Origin: CAYRTV01 sp964505785
Lineage (GTDB): Bacteria; Acidobacteriota; Aminicenantia; Aminicenantales; Aminicenantaceae
DNA length: 64,000 nucleotides
Assembly (NCBI GenBank): GCA_964505785.1
Contig: CAZDJZ010000004.1
Coordinates: forward strand, 62,001 to 126,000
Direction: 5' to 3'
Shown here: piece after piece, positions 24,767-33,908 of the stretch
Numbering within the stretch: the first letter of the stretch is position 1
How the letters are laid out: every line of letters begins with the position of its first letter
The notes under the pieces: model-generated
What the model was told of the DNA's origin: nothing
The model's database searches: none
The model's input: the letters and a program-made list of their open reading frames with translations, nothing else
Translations under genes and position numbers: made by a program

Positions 24767-26719
24767 ATGAAAAGACTAAAATTCGGGCTTTTGATGTTCC
24801 TGGTATTTACTTTTGGGACCGGTTTATTCATGGTATCCGGGATTCTTTCCAATGATGAACCGTTTCCGCGAATGGCGCCTCTGAATGAGGAATTTATTCA
24901 GGTGCAGCAAGACCCAGGGCATCCAATCCTTTCACGTTTCACAGATGAGGGTTACGCTTTGGGTGCATGGCCCAGTCCGCATGATCCGTCTTACCAGCAA
25001 TATCTGCCTAAAACCGAAATTGCCTGGACCCCTCCTGCATCCTATGACCTGAGGTTAAAAAACAAGGTCAGCCCTGTCAAAGACCAGGGCGGCTGCGGGT
25101 CCTGCTGGGCATTCGGAACCTACGGCTCGCTTGAATCCTATCTCATGAATGGAGTTGTTTGGGACTTTTCAGAACAGAATATGATTCAGCACCACAATTT
25201 TGATTACGGACCTTGCGGCGGAGGTCATATTTATATGTCCACGGCTTATCTTGCCCGGTGGGACGGCCCGGCCAATGAAATCGATGATCCTTATGAATAT
25301 AATTCAATTGATCTCGCTCCGGTGAAAAAACATGTCCAGAATGTTATGTTCATTCCAACCCGGTCCAGCAACATGGATAACAACGATATTAAAAGAGCCG
25401 TCATGACTTACGGGGCAGTTTATACATCCATGTATTGGGATACATCCTGCTATAACGCATCGACAAAAGGTTACTATAATAAAAGCTCAAAAACCGGAGG
25501 CCATGCCGTAACAATCGTTGGGTGGGATGATAATTACAGCAAAAACAATTTCAATACCGCACCTCCCGGAAACGGGGCTTTTATCGTAAAAAACAGTTGG
25601 GGAGACAACTGGGGTGAAGATGGATATCTCTATGCTTCATACTATGATACTTATTTCGGCCGCCGCAGCTACAGCGCTGTCGTTTCAGCCGAAGACAAAA
25701 CCAATTATGCTGATATCTATCAATATGATGAGTTAGGCTGGGTCAATTCTTTCGGCTACGGTACAGATACGGCCTGGTTCGCCAATATTTTCACGTCAGA
25801 ATCCAATGTACCCCTGAGTGCCGTAAGCTTTTATACGGCTTCCACGCGAAACTCATACGAAATTCATGTTTATAAGGATGTCAATTCCACGAATCCCCGC
25901 AGCGGCACCCGGGTTTACAAGAGTTCCGGACGAATCGATGCACCGGGCTATTATACGGTCGAATTTAACAGGGGGATAAGCCTTTCCAAGAATAAACGAT
26001 TTTCTGTGGTCGTCAAACTCACTACCAATAATTATTCCTATCCCATTCCCGTGGAATATCCAATTTCCGGATACAGCAGCAGCGCCCGGGCCGGGGCGGG
26101 AGAAAGTTTTGTCAGCTCCAACGGCAGCTCCTGGACAGATATTCACACCGGATGGGGCGGCGCCTATGCCCATACCAATGTCTGCCTCAAGGCATTTACC
26201 GGATATCCGCAGCAGCAGCTCACCATAACCGCAGCGCAGGGCGGGACCACCGATCCAGCGCCGGGGACACATTCATATGACTATAATTCATCAGTAAAAA
26301 TTAGAGCCATTCCAAACAATACCTATATCTTCAATGGCTGGAGCGGTGACCTCTCCGGAGCAAAAAACCCCGAAACTGTTGTCATGAATAAAGATAAATC
26401 CGTGCATGCCAAATTCCGGCTGATTCAAGCGCCTGCCAATGCCGGCATCGAACAAATCCTTAACCGGTCCCTTTTCCAGGGTGAATATATCAATGTACTC
26501 AAATGGGAATCCAATCCGGCAAACCAGGGTATTAATATCGCCAAATATAGAATATATCAAATGGATGGAAGCCAGCAAAGCCTTTTGGTGGAACTCGATG
26601 CCGAGACCTTCGAATATTGGCACCGGGATGTAGATAAAAACACATCATACCGTTATGCCTTAGCCGCGGTGACAGCCGGCGGCAGAGAAGGCCGACCGGT
26701 TTATCTGACCATTCAATAA
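24767..26719 (+). CDS. Secreted papain-family (C1A) cysteine peptidase with accessory domains
   Basis: A 650-residue exported protease. The mature start is preceded by a pro-region of about 90 residues. The C1 domain has the oxyanion Gln and nucleophile in DQGGCGSCWAFG (Cys113), the His in GGHAVTIVGWDDNY and the Asn in VKNSWGDNWGEDGY. Next comes the lectin-like beta domain usual after bacterial C1 peptidases (ADIYQYDELGWVNSFGY). Then follow an InlB-type B repeat (ITAAQGGTTDPAPGTHSYDY, FNGWSGDLSG) at about 485-550 and a short Fn3-like end (YRYALAAVTAGGREG). All catalytic residues are present. The gene is followed 15 bp later by a barrel protein, probably in one transcript. Confidence 0.92.
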   Translation: MKRLKFGLLMFLVFTFGTGLFMVSGILSNDEPFPRMAPLNEEFIQVQQDPGHPILSRFTDEGYALGAWPSPHDPSYQQYLPKTEIAWTPPASYDLRLKNKVSPVKDQGGCGSCWAFGTYGSLESYLMNGVVWDFSEQNMIQHHNFDYGPCGGGHIYMSTAYLARWDGPANEIDDPYEYNSIDLAPVKKHVQNVMFIPTRSSNMDNNDIKRAVMTYGAVYTSMYWDTSCYNASTKGYYNKSSKTGGHAVTIVGWDDNYSKNNFNTAPPGNGAFIVKNSWGDNWGEDGYLYASYYDTYFGRRSYSAVVSAEDKTNYADIYQYDELGWVNSFGYGTDTAWFANIFTSESNVPLSAVSFYTASTRNSYEIHVYKDVNSTNPRSGTRVYKSSGRIDAPGYYTVEFNRGISLSKNKRFSVVVKLTTNNYSYPIPVEYPISGYSSSARAGAGESFVSSNGSSWTDIHTGWGGAYAHTNVCLKAFTGYPQQQLTITAAQGGTTDPAPGTHSYDYNSSVKIRAIPNNTYIFNGWSGDLSGAKNPETVVMNKDKSVHAKFRLIQAPANAGIEQILNRSLFQGEYINVLKWESNPANQGINIAKYRIYQMDGSQQSLLVELDAETFEYWHRDVDKNTSYRYALAAVTAGGREGRPVYLTIQ

Positions 26720-26734
26720 AGAGGAGAAATAACA

Positions 26735-27289
26735 ATGAAAAAATATATTTTGATTTCAGCGGTAATTTTGTTAATGACGGCACCCCTTTTGCAGGCTCAG
26801 GCCGGAAGTTTTCGAATTGAAGGACTGGTTCATTATTTCCAACCATCAGAAGATATCTTTAAAGACATCTACGGCAGCGGCATGGCATACGGAGGCGAAA
26901 TCGGTATCCGGATCATGGATTGGGTCAGCCTTTGGGCGGGAGCGGATTTCTACTCCCAGACCGGCGAATTGACCTTTACCGGTGAAGATACCGAACTTCA
27001 AATCTTCCCTATATACGGCGGACTGATGTTTGAGCTTCCCAATCAGCAATTTCATCCGTATGCCGGTTTTGGGGTCGGTTATTTCCAGTACAAGGAAGAG
27101 AACCCTATCGGCTCGGTAGATGGAGGAGAGCTGGGGTATATTATTCAAGCAGGGGTGCGGGTCAATGTGGTCAGCTCGCTGTTTTTTGATATTAAAGGCA
27201 GCTACAGTATCTGCAAAACCCAGCCCGCTGATTTTGAGATCGATCTCGGCGGTCTCAAAGGCGGCATCGGAATCGGATTTGAATTTTAA
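26735..27289 (+). CDS. Small outer-membrane beta-barrel protein
   Basis: A 184-residue protein with a signal peptide and alternating strands typical of OmpX/OmpW-like barrels (PYAGFGVGYFQYKEEN, GYIIQAGVRVNVVSSLFF). It ends in a C-terminal aromatic residue (GIGIGFEF), the usual outer-membrane insertion signal. The ribosome site is GAGGAGAAATAACAATG. It may anchor or help export the upstream peptidase, but this is only suggested by adjacency. Convergent with the kinase gene. Confidence 0.8.
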   Translation: MKKYILISAVILLMTAPLLQAQAGSFRIEGLVHYFQPSEDIFKDIYGSGMAYGGEIGIRIMDWVSLWAGADFYSQTGELTFTGEDTELQIFPIYGGLMFELPNQQFHPYAGFGVGYFQYKEENPIGSVDGGELGYIIQAGVRVNVVSSLFFDIKGSYSICKTQPADFEIDLGGLKGGIGIGFEF

Positions 27290-29055
27290 GGACGCCGGCT
27301 GCGGTTAAAGGAAATCTCAAATTCGATACCGTTATTCTGCTTGTAATTCATGTCCGCTTTTAATTGAGCAACCAGGTCATTGATCACCTGGAAGCCCATG
27401 GTTTTACATTTACGAATATTAAAATCCGGAGGTAATCCGGTCCCATTGTCTTTAACCGTAAAAATGATCTTTTCCCGGTCTTTACAGAGTCCGATAGAAA
27501 TTTCTCCCTTCCGGCCTCCGGGAAATCCATGCTTGATCGAATTGGAAACCAGTTCATTGATGATCAGCCCGCACGGAATAGCCTGGGTGATATCCAGTTC
27601 CACATTGTCACATTTCATATTTAAGGAGACTTTACCGGCTTTTACTTCATAGGTATGAAATAGATGAGGAACAAAAACCTTGATATACCGCCCCATATCA
27701 ATACTGGCCAAATCTTTGGACTGATAAAGCTTTTCATGTATTAAAGCCATTGTGTATATACGGGCCCGGCTTGTCTGCAGGATTTTTTTGACCCGCTCAT
27801 CGTCAGCACCGGCCGCTTGCAGCCGAAGCAGGCTGGACATAATCTGCATATTGTTTTTAACCCTGTGATGTATTTCTCTGAGAAGGACATCTTTTTCCTT
27901 TAAGAAATTCCTCAGAACATCTTCTGCTTTTTTTCTTTCAGAAATATCCCGGACAATAACCAGGTTGGCCGGTTTTCCTTTATATGTCACCATTCCAGCA
28001 TTGAATTCAACTGGCTTTTTCTTTCCTTTTTTGGTTATGATTTCCGACTGATATATTGCCGGGACCGGCTCTCCTTTCATTCGTCTTGCGTTTCTGTCTA
28101 TCACTTTTTCCTTCTCTTCTTGAGAGACATAATTAAAAAAATAATCTCCCAGCATGTCTTCGGCGGTACATTCATGCATTTCCGTGAGTTTTTCATTAAT
28201 ATACATGAACCTCTTCCCCTGGATAACCCCTATTCCATCCGTGGCCCTCTCTACCACTTCTCTGAAGGTCTGCTCACTTTTCTTAAGAGCGTCCTCTGTC
28301 TCTTTTCGCAAAGTAATATCAGCCAAAAAGATAAGCACAGCAACATCATCTTCCCAGGGAATAGGAACCGCCTTGATCTCGGCCCATTTGATCGTTCTGT
28401 TTTTTTGTATAATCCGGAAAGAATAAACAGAATCGATATTTTTCCCTTTCATCCTCTTTTTATGCCGTTCTTTCACTAATTTCAAATCTTCCGGATGAAT
28501 AAGGTCATCTAAAGCAAGTGATGTGAATTCGTCTTTCGAGTATCCGCTGAGTTTTAAAGTTTGCGGATTGAAGTACTGAACATTCCATTCCTTAACCACG
28601 ATTATGGCTTCGGCGGCATTTTCAATCAATACACGATATTTTTCCTCTGATTCTTTTAGTCTTTCTTCTGCTTTTTTTTGAGAATGAATATCCAGGACAT
28701 GGCCGATGACCGTCTTTTTCTCCTGGAATTTCACCAGAGTAGGAATCAATCTCACCCACCTGACAGTCCCGTCTTTGCGTATTATTCTGAATTCAGGCTG
28801 CGGAAGGACTTTATCGGCATCACGCGTTAAAACCTCATCTGTAACAGCTTTCATCCAGCTTCTGTCGTCAGGATGAATCAAATTGAGGTAATTTAACGTC
28901 AGGAGTTCTTTTTGCCGGTAACCGGTTAGATCTTCACATGCCTTATTCATAAAGACAATTTTTTCTTCCTGGAAAATATAAATGGCGCTGAGAGAATTCT
29001 CGACGATAAATTTATACGGGTTCTGAATTTCTTGGAAATTAGACTGATATTCCAT
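27286..29055 (-). CDS. PAS-domain sensor histidine kinase (HisKA_2/LytS-like)
   Basis: A 589-residue soluble kinase with three PAS domains (about 13-130, 136-256 and 262-376; for example NKACEDLTGYRQKELLTLNY, and PAC segments FRIIRKDGTVRWVR). A HisKA_2 dimerisation helix has the phospho-acceptor in REIHHRVKNNMQIMSSLL, followed by an HATPase with N-box INELVSNSIKHGF and G-box KDNGTGLPPDF. No membrane helix is present, so it senses a cytoplasmic signal such as redox state or a small ligand. No response regulator is adjacent; it is an orphan kinase. It overlaps the convergent barrel gene by four bases. Confidence 0.92.
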   Translation of the reverse strand: MEYQSNFQEIQNPYKFIVENSLSAIYIFQEEKIVFMNKACEDLTGYRQKELLTLNYLNLIHPDDRSWMKAVTDEVLTRDADKVLPQPEFRIIRKDGTVRWVRLIPTLVKFQEKKTVIGHVLDIHSQKKAEERLKESEEKYRVLIENAAEAIIVVKEWNVQYFNPQTLKLSGYSKDEFTSLALDDLIHPEDLKLVKERHKKRMKGKNIDSVYSFRIIQKNRTIKWAEIKAVPIPWEDDVAVLIFLADITLRKETEDALKKSEQTFREVVERATDGIGVIQGKRFMYINEKLTEMHECTAEDMLGDYFFNYVSQEEKEKVIDRNARRMKGEPVPAIYQSEIITKKGKKKPVEFNAGMVTYKGKPANLVIVRDISERKKAEDVLRNFLKEKDVLLREIHHRVKNNMQIMSSLLRLQAAGADDERVKKILQTSRARIYTMALIHEKLYQSKDLASIDMGRYIKVFVPHLFHTYEVKAGKVSLNMKCDNVELDITQAIPCGLIINELVSNSIKHGFPGGRKGEISIGLCKDREKIIFTVKDNGTGLPPDFNIRKCKTMGFQVINDLVAQLKADMNYKQNNGIEFEISFNRSRRP

Positions 29056-29268
29056 TCGCTGTAGCCCCTTTCCTATTATCCAGCACTTTTAATTTTTGAT
29101 AAACCTTGACGTTATTATTTTATAATAAATTAATAAAGCCATTAAGTAAATAACAGGTATTTAACAGCTATCGATTTCTATAGAAGGAAGCGGATGGAGA
29201 GCAAAGCCTCTTACTTTCTAATCATATATATCCAAATCTGCAGCTAAAACAACCCTCCCTGGGTTGCG

Positions 29269-29543
29269 CTATGTAACTTCTTTGATGAGTTCTTCTTCGC
29301 TTGTCCCCCAAAAAAGAACATGATATAAAATCAGCAGACCAGATTTGGCCTGTTTGACAATATCGGCTAATTCCAGGGGGGAGGTATGATGGGCGGGGTG
29401 GTAATTCTGCCGCTCCCGGCTTCTCTTTTCAAAACCACTTTGAGAATATACTTCATGGATCAAGATATCCGCGTTCCGGCCGTATTTGCGGCTATAGCTG
29501 TTACTAAATATATGATAATAATGGTTTTTTTTAAAACATTCAT
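29269..29543 (-). pseudogene. Internally deleted MBL-fold (RNase Z-like) hydrolase gene
   Basis: The 5' end has AAGG, an ATG at 29543 and a signal peptide (MNVLKKTIIIIYLVTAIAAN). After about 25 codons that frame stops, and another frame continues as KYGRNADILIHEVYSQ, YHPAHHTSPLELADI and LLILYHVLFWGTSEEELIKE. The latter is the C-terminal end of secreted MBL-fold hydrolases, normally about 300-350 residues. Most of the middle, including the HxHxDH metal loop, is gone. It is a deletion remnant. Confidence 0.7.
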
Positions 29544-31078
29544 GAGCACAACCTTACTTTCATAATCATCAATAATAAGCCGGATTTACAGCCACCGCAA
29601 AAGCTTATTTTTTGTTTTAAGCCCTGAAAAATAATTCTAAGAGCGCAAAAAGGGCTTCTAATCAGCTTAAATTGTTGATTAAAATAAAGGTTTAGTGAAT
29701 AAAGGTTTAGCGGCCAGACCGCGAAGTGGAAATCCGAAGTGGAAATCCAGGCGGCGATGTCGGTGATGACGGTTTTGTCCACATGGCGGGGCTTCTGGTA
29801 TTCCTGCGGTGTGCTGGGCCCCTGGCCGGCGATAAACAGATGGTTCAAGGCGGGGTACAGTTTGAAAACAGCATTGTCTTTAGACGCTAATTCTTTCTGC
29901 CATTTCTCATAATCCGCTTCGGTCACCTGGTAATCCCTTCCGCCCTGGAGTATCAGCAGCGGGCGTTCGATACTGCGGGCTGATTCGGCCGGTGCATAAC
30001 CCTTCAAATCAAGCCAATAGGCTGGAGCGGCACCGAGGATGCTTTCCCCTTGGCCAGCTTGTTCATGGGTGAGACTCTTAATTTCAGCAACCGCAGCCTT
30101 GGTTTCTTCAATATTTTCTTTCTCATCCCGTGATAAGGCACCGTCCAGCATATAGATGTATTTTATTTGCTCAATATAAAGATCCTCCAGAGGGCGGGCG
30201 GCGCCGGCCATCACAATAAATCCGGCCGTTTGCGGAGCTTTTTCCGCAATTCTGGGAATGAGGGTCCCGCCCAGGCTGTGGCCGATAACGAAGATTTTAT
30301 TCGGGTCCATTTCTTCCATATCGCGAAGAAGCGCCACGGCCAGGGCTGCGTCCTGAACGGATTCTTCATAGACAGTCAAAGGTTTATTCTTGAGCTCGAT
30401 CATTTTCTGGCCGTGAACCCGGGTCCGTTTATCATAACGCAGCACAGCGATCTTTTGAGAAGCCAATCCCCAGGCCAGGTCTTTAAAGGGTTTATTGGCT
30501 CCAACGGATTCATCCCGGTCGTTCGGGCCGGAACCGTGCACCAGCACCACCGCAGGGAAAGGGCCTTCTCCTTTCGGTATGGATAAAGTGCCGGGAAGTT
30601 TCCATCCCTCAACCCCGAATTCCACTTCTTTTTCAACAAAAGAGTCTGGATCAGCATAAGCCGGCGGGCTGTATGGGACAGGTGGAGGTGTGAAAAATTG
30701 TCCTGCGATCTGCTTTTCTTTGTTAAATACCACTTTCATATCAACTGTGCTTCGCTCAAACTCAAGCGTTATATAAACAGTATCGTACTGAGCCCCGGTT
30801 TCCGTCCTGATGCCTTTCTTCTGTTTCAAGCCTCCCAGCTGCTTGTTTACGGCTTCCCAGACCTGCTTCATCTTCTCAGGGGGAGCCGCCTTGGCCATAG
30901 TCGCGTCGAAATCTTTCACCGCCGCTTCATAATTCTCTGCTTCCAGGGCGGACAGCATATCCTCCGCTTTGGTGATCAGTTCCGCCATGTACATTGGGCT
31001 TTGCGGCTGCCCCAAAAGAGTCAAAGAAAACAGTAATGAAACGAAAATCAAAATCAATATGATGAGCATTTTTTTCAT
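29540..31078 (-). CDS. Secreted alpha/beta hydrolase with DUF3887-like N-terminal domain
   Basis: The ATG at 31078 is chosen (GAGGTGAAAGA upstream; MKKMLIILILIFVSLLFSLT is a signal peptide). Residues about 30-130 form a DUF3887-like domain. The hydrolase domain has VLVHGSGPNDRDE, the nucleophile elbow GHSLGGT, ILQGGRDYQV with the acid Asp, and the His in ALNHLFIAGQG. It probably cleaves esters or peptides outside the cytoplasm. The C-terminal 60 residues are abnormal: a 13-bp tandem duplication (29723-29748) shifts the frame, and with one copy the gene would end WISTSRSGR and stop. The long tail is therefore probably a recent mutation product. Confidence 0.85.
   Translation of the reverse strand: MKKMLIILILIFVSLLFSLTLLGQPQSPMYMAELITKAEDMLSALEAENYEAAVKDFDATMAKAAPPEKMKQVWEAVNKQLGGLKQKKGIRTETGAQYDTVYITLEFERSTVDMKVVFNKEKQIAGQFFTPPPVPYSPPAYADPDSFVEKEVEFGVEGWKLPGTLSIPKGEGPFPAVVLVHGSGPNDRDESVGANKPFKDLAWGLASQKIAVLRYDKRTRVHGQKMIELKNKPLTVYEESVQDAALAVALLRDMEEMDPNKIFVIGHSLGGTLIPRIAEKAPQTAGFIVMAGAARPLEDLYIEQIKYIYMLDGALSRDEKENIEETKAAVAEIKSLTHEQAGQGESILGAAPAYWLDLKGYAPAESARSIERPLLILQGGRDYQVTEADYEKWQKELASKDNAVFKLYPALNHLFIAGQGPSTPQEYQKPRHVDKTVITDIAAWISTSDFHFAVWPLNLYSLNLYFNQQFKLIRSPFCALRIIFQGLKQKISFCGGCKSGLLLMIMKVRLCS
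29683..29748. repeat. Two short tandem duplications in the hydrolase 3' end
   Basis: AATAAAGGTTTAG occurs twice with a 15-bp period (29683 and 29698). GAAGTGGAAATCC occurs twice back to back (29723-29735, 29736-29748). The second pair changes the reading frame of the hydrolase gene. Confidence 0.9.
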
Positions 31079-31219
31079 TCTTTCACCTCGTTTTACATGA
31101 ACTTCACTTATAAATACTGCCGGCTCATCTTTTTTATTCAAAAAACATATATCCTGAACTATCCTGAACTATTACTTAGAAAATGATATCCCATGTCAAA
31201 TAACCCTTCTTCGTAAAGG

Positions 31220-31594
31220 TCAGTTAATAAAAATTATCAATCGCGCCATGCGGAATTTATCCTGATTCAATAAAAGCACATCCGCAGACTGACCGCCGTC
31301 AGCATATTCGATGTGGCTGTCTCCCTGCATCACTTCCCGGAAAACCGGGACTTGCGCTTCTATCTGGCTGGTCTGTTCTTCCAGTTCGGCGATGGCTTCA
31401 TTTTTTTGCTCAATCTCGGTTTCCAATTCCTGGATTCTTTCCTGCACTTGCGGGGTTTCTTCCTGGGCCTTTTGTTCCGGCTCCATTCCGGCTTCCTCCT
31501 GGGTGCCGCAGGATATTGAAAAAGAAAAGATAAACGCCAGCAGAATGGCGATTAAAAGAGTATGTTTTTTTAAAAATTGTTTTTCGATTTTCAT
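31220..31594 (-). CDS. Small coiled-coil lipoprotein
   Basis: The ATG at 31594 is chosen because AGGAGGTCTACC lies upstream. The 124-residue product has a lipoprotein signal (FSFSISC), a Glu/Gln-rich linker and one coiled coil (QERIQELETEIEQKNEAI to about residue 85). A short C-terminal segment (SADVLLLNQDKFRMAR) follows. It probably forms a small periplasmic oligomer, in the manner of Lpp, but no family is recognised. Confidence 0.65.
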   Translation of the reverse strand: MKIEKQFLKKHTLLIAILLAFIFSFSISCGTQEEAGMEPEQKAQEETPQVQERIQELETEIEQKNEAIAELEEQTSQIEAQVPVFREVMQGDSHIEYADGGQSADVLLLNQDKFRMARLIIFIN

Positions 31595-31860
31595 GGTAGA
31601 CCTCCTAATAACGCTAGTAAAAATTATAATTACAAGAAACATACCAAATGCAGGAAAATTTTAATTTATCTTGGTTCATCTGGGGAATATAATTAGATTG
31701 ATGATGATGAATAGCAAGAAAACAACGCCGTCCTGTCCTGTCAAACAAGACAACGTTTAAAAAGATCATAAAGAATATCTCATTCGGCAACGAAAAGAGG
31801 ATATTTGACGTCTAAAATAAAAAAGATAAAAATACCCATTAGTGCATGAAAGGATTCATA

Positions 31861-33891
31861 ATGAAAAAAAACACCATTGGTCCACTGATTATGTTATTAA
31901 CAATTGGAATTATCATAACCGGATGTAAATCGCCAACAATAAACCAAGGCGCATCACATGATTCAACATTTTATATTCCTGATAAGCCGCCCGCGGCTGA
32001 ATATGAATTAGCGGCAGCCGTCACAGTGGAGGAAAAAACGGTCCAGATTGAAGGTACCGGAAGAATTGTTTGTGAAAATAATACGGAAAAAACACTCTCC
32101 GCCGTGGCTTTGCAATGGCCAGGCGGGGAATGTAATGTCTTCATGAATAACCAAGAATTAACTCCGGTGAACGGAACCCCGGCCCAAGAAAATATCCACA
32201 TCTTTACTCTGCCGGATACAATCGCTCCGGGAGAGGAGCTGCAGCTTGACATTCACTTTGGCATGGAAACCAATACCCGGGATAATGGTGACGTATCCCT
32301 GCAGCGCTTTTATCCCAAATTATGGTGGAATGGAATCCCTACGCAAGATGCCTTCCGGGTCAAGCTGACCATTCCGGATGGTTATACCGCGGCCGTCAGC
32401 GGACGATGGAATCCTGAAACGGGGTATTATGAAAATCCGGGAGTGACCACCAATTTCGGAATGTTTCTATTCCAAGATATCAATATTGAGGAGAGAGAGA
32501 CCAAAGGAATTCAAGTGAAGGCTTACTTCCCGGATAAAGGACGGGAATGCGCCATGCTGTGCCTGGATACGGCCGTGGATGTGATCAAATTTTATAAAGA
32601 TGCCCATGGATTCTTTCCCTTTCCGTCTTTGTCTATCATTCCCGGCGGAACCGGACCCTGGGGCGGTTACCCTTTTGCATCAGCGCTGGTGGTTATCCAC
32701 GGCATGCAGGTCTTTGAAAAAGCGCCGGAACTGCACTGGAAATGGATCACCGCCCACGAGATCGGGCATCAATACTGGGGCGAAACCGTCATGAGCCGCA
32801 TGCATAACAACTATCCCGATTCCTGGCTGATGATCGGGATGGGTATTTTTACAGACCGAATGTATATCGAATCGGAACAGCTCGGTGATGACAAACATGA
32901 AGGTCTTATGGACCGGTATCTAAAAGGCGTCAGAGAACATTTCGACACCACGGCGGACGCTCCGGAATCACTCGCCAGGCAGCAGAAATACGACCGCAAT
33001 AATATCCTGATTCACGGCAAAGGTTACAGTATCGTCAGCGCCCTGCGGAATACAATTGGGGATGAAGCATTTAAACGGACATATTTTCGCTGCGCCCGGG
33101 AATTCAACGGCAAATGGATGAGCTTTCATGACCTCCGCCGTATCGCAGAAGAAGAGAGTGGACAAAATCTGCGATGGTTTTTTGATCAGTGGGTGCGCTC
33201 GCCCCAATATCTCTGCTATGACATCACCTCAACCGAATGCCGCGAAGAAGGAGCGGGATTTGTTACGGATATCACCCTCGAAGCTCTGGGCGAATCCATG
33301 CTGATGCCGGTGGAAGTTAAAGCGGTTTTTTCAGATGGAACCGACCAGATCATCAGAGCTTCCAGATTTTTCCGAAAACAGACTATCACTTTGAAAAGCG
33401 AAGCGGAACTGGAAGCGGCCGTGCTCGATCCGCAAAGCCAGCTGGCTATGCTGGATGAGCCGCTGCCGATTTTGCCGGATGAGCTGCCGGAACAGATTCT
33501 GGAACTTCCCTACAACAATGCATGGTTAAAAGGACTTGAATTGTATCACATCGCCATGGAATCCGGGTATGATGACCCGAGCGGCTGGTTTAAGCTGGGT
33601 ATGGTCGTTTTCGAGGGTGGCTTATTCGAAGAAGCATTTTCATGTTTTGAAAAAATCCTCGCATTGGATGCCCGTGCTCTATATGATTTTATGGCACTCA
33701 CCTGGATGGGCAATGTCCGAGGCGCCCAGGACCGGCGGGATGAAGCTCTGAAATACTACCGGCAGGCCTTGGAAATGTCCAAAGAGCATGGTGCTATGCG
33801 GCATGATCAATTCGGCATCCAGACATCCAAAGAATGGATTAAACAGCGATTGGAATCCCCCTATAACTGGAACACCATCGTGAAAAAATAA
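31861..33891 (+). CDS. M1-like peptidase-fold lipoprotein lacking the third zinc ligand, with TPR tail
   Basis: The ATG at 31861 is preferred (AAAGGA seven bases upstream; lipobox ITGC). The 676-residue protein has an M1 N-terminal beta domain and a gluzincin domain with HEIGHQYWGE (His299, Glu300, His303). In M1 peptidases a Glu ligand lies 19 residues further in WLxEG; here the aligned site is WLMIG (Ile325), and the GxMEN-like segment reads GPWGGYPFAS without Glu. Zinc binding and exopeptidase activity are therefore doubtful. The C-terminal part has the M1 helical end (LRWFFDQWVRSPQYL) and two TPR-like helices. An ABC ATPase gene follows after 17 bp. Confidence 0.8.
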   Translation: MKKNTIGPLIMLLTIGIIITGCKSPTINQGASHDSTFYIPDKPPAAEYELAAAVTVEEKTVQIEGTGRIVCENNTEKTLSAVALQWPGGECNVFMNNQELTPVNGTPAQENIHIFTLPDTIAPGEELQLDIHFGMETNTRDNGDVSLQRFYPKLWWNGIPTQDAFRVKLTIPDGYTAAVSGRWNPETGYYENPGVTTNFGMFLFQDINIEERETKGIQVKAYFPDKGRECAMLCLDTAVDVIKFYKDAHGFFPFPSLSIIPGGTGPWGGYPFASALVVIHGMQVFEKAPELHWKWITAHEIGHQYWGETVMSRMHNNYPDSWLMIGMGIFTDRMYIESEQLGDDKHEGLMDRYLKGVREHFDTTADAPESLARQQKYDRNNILIHGKGYSIVSALRNTIGDEAFKRTYFRCAREFNGKWMSFHDLRRIAEEESGQNLRWFFDQWVRSPQYLCYDITSTECREEGAGFVTDITLEALGESMLMPVEVKAVFSDGTDQIIRASRFFRKQTITLKSEAELEAAVLDPQSQLAMLDEPLPILPDELPEQILELPYNNAWLKGLELYHIAMESGYDDPSGWFKLGMVVFEGGLFEEAFSCFEKILALDARALYDFMALTWMGNVRGAQDRRDEALKYYRQALEMSKEHGAMRHDQFGIQTSKEWIKQRLESPYNWNTIVKK

Positions 33892-33908
33892 CAAAATTGG
33901 GATAAATA

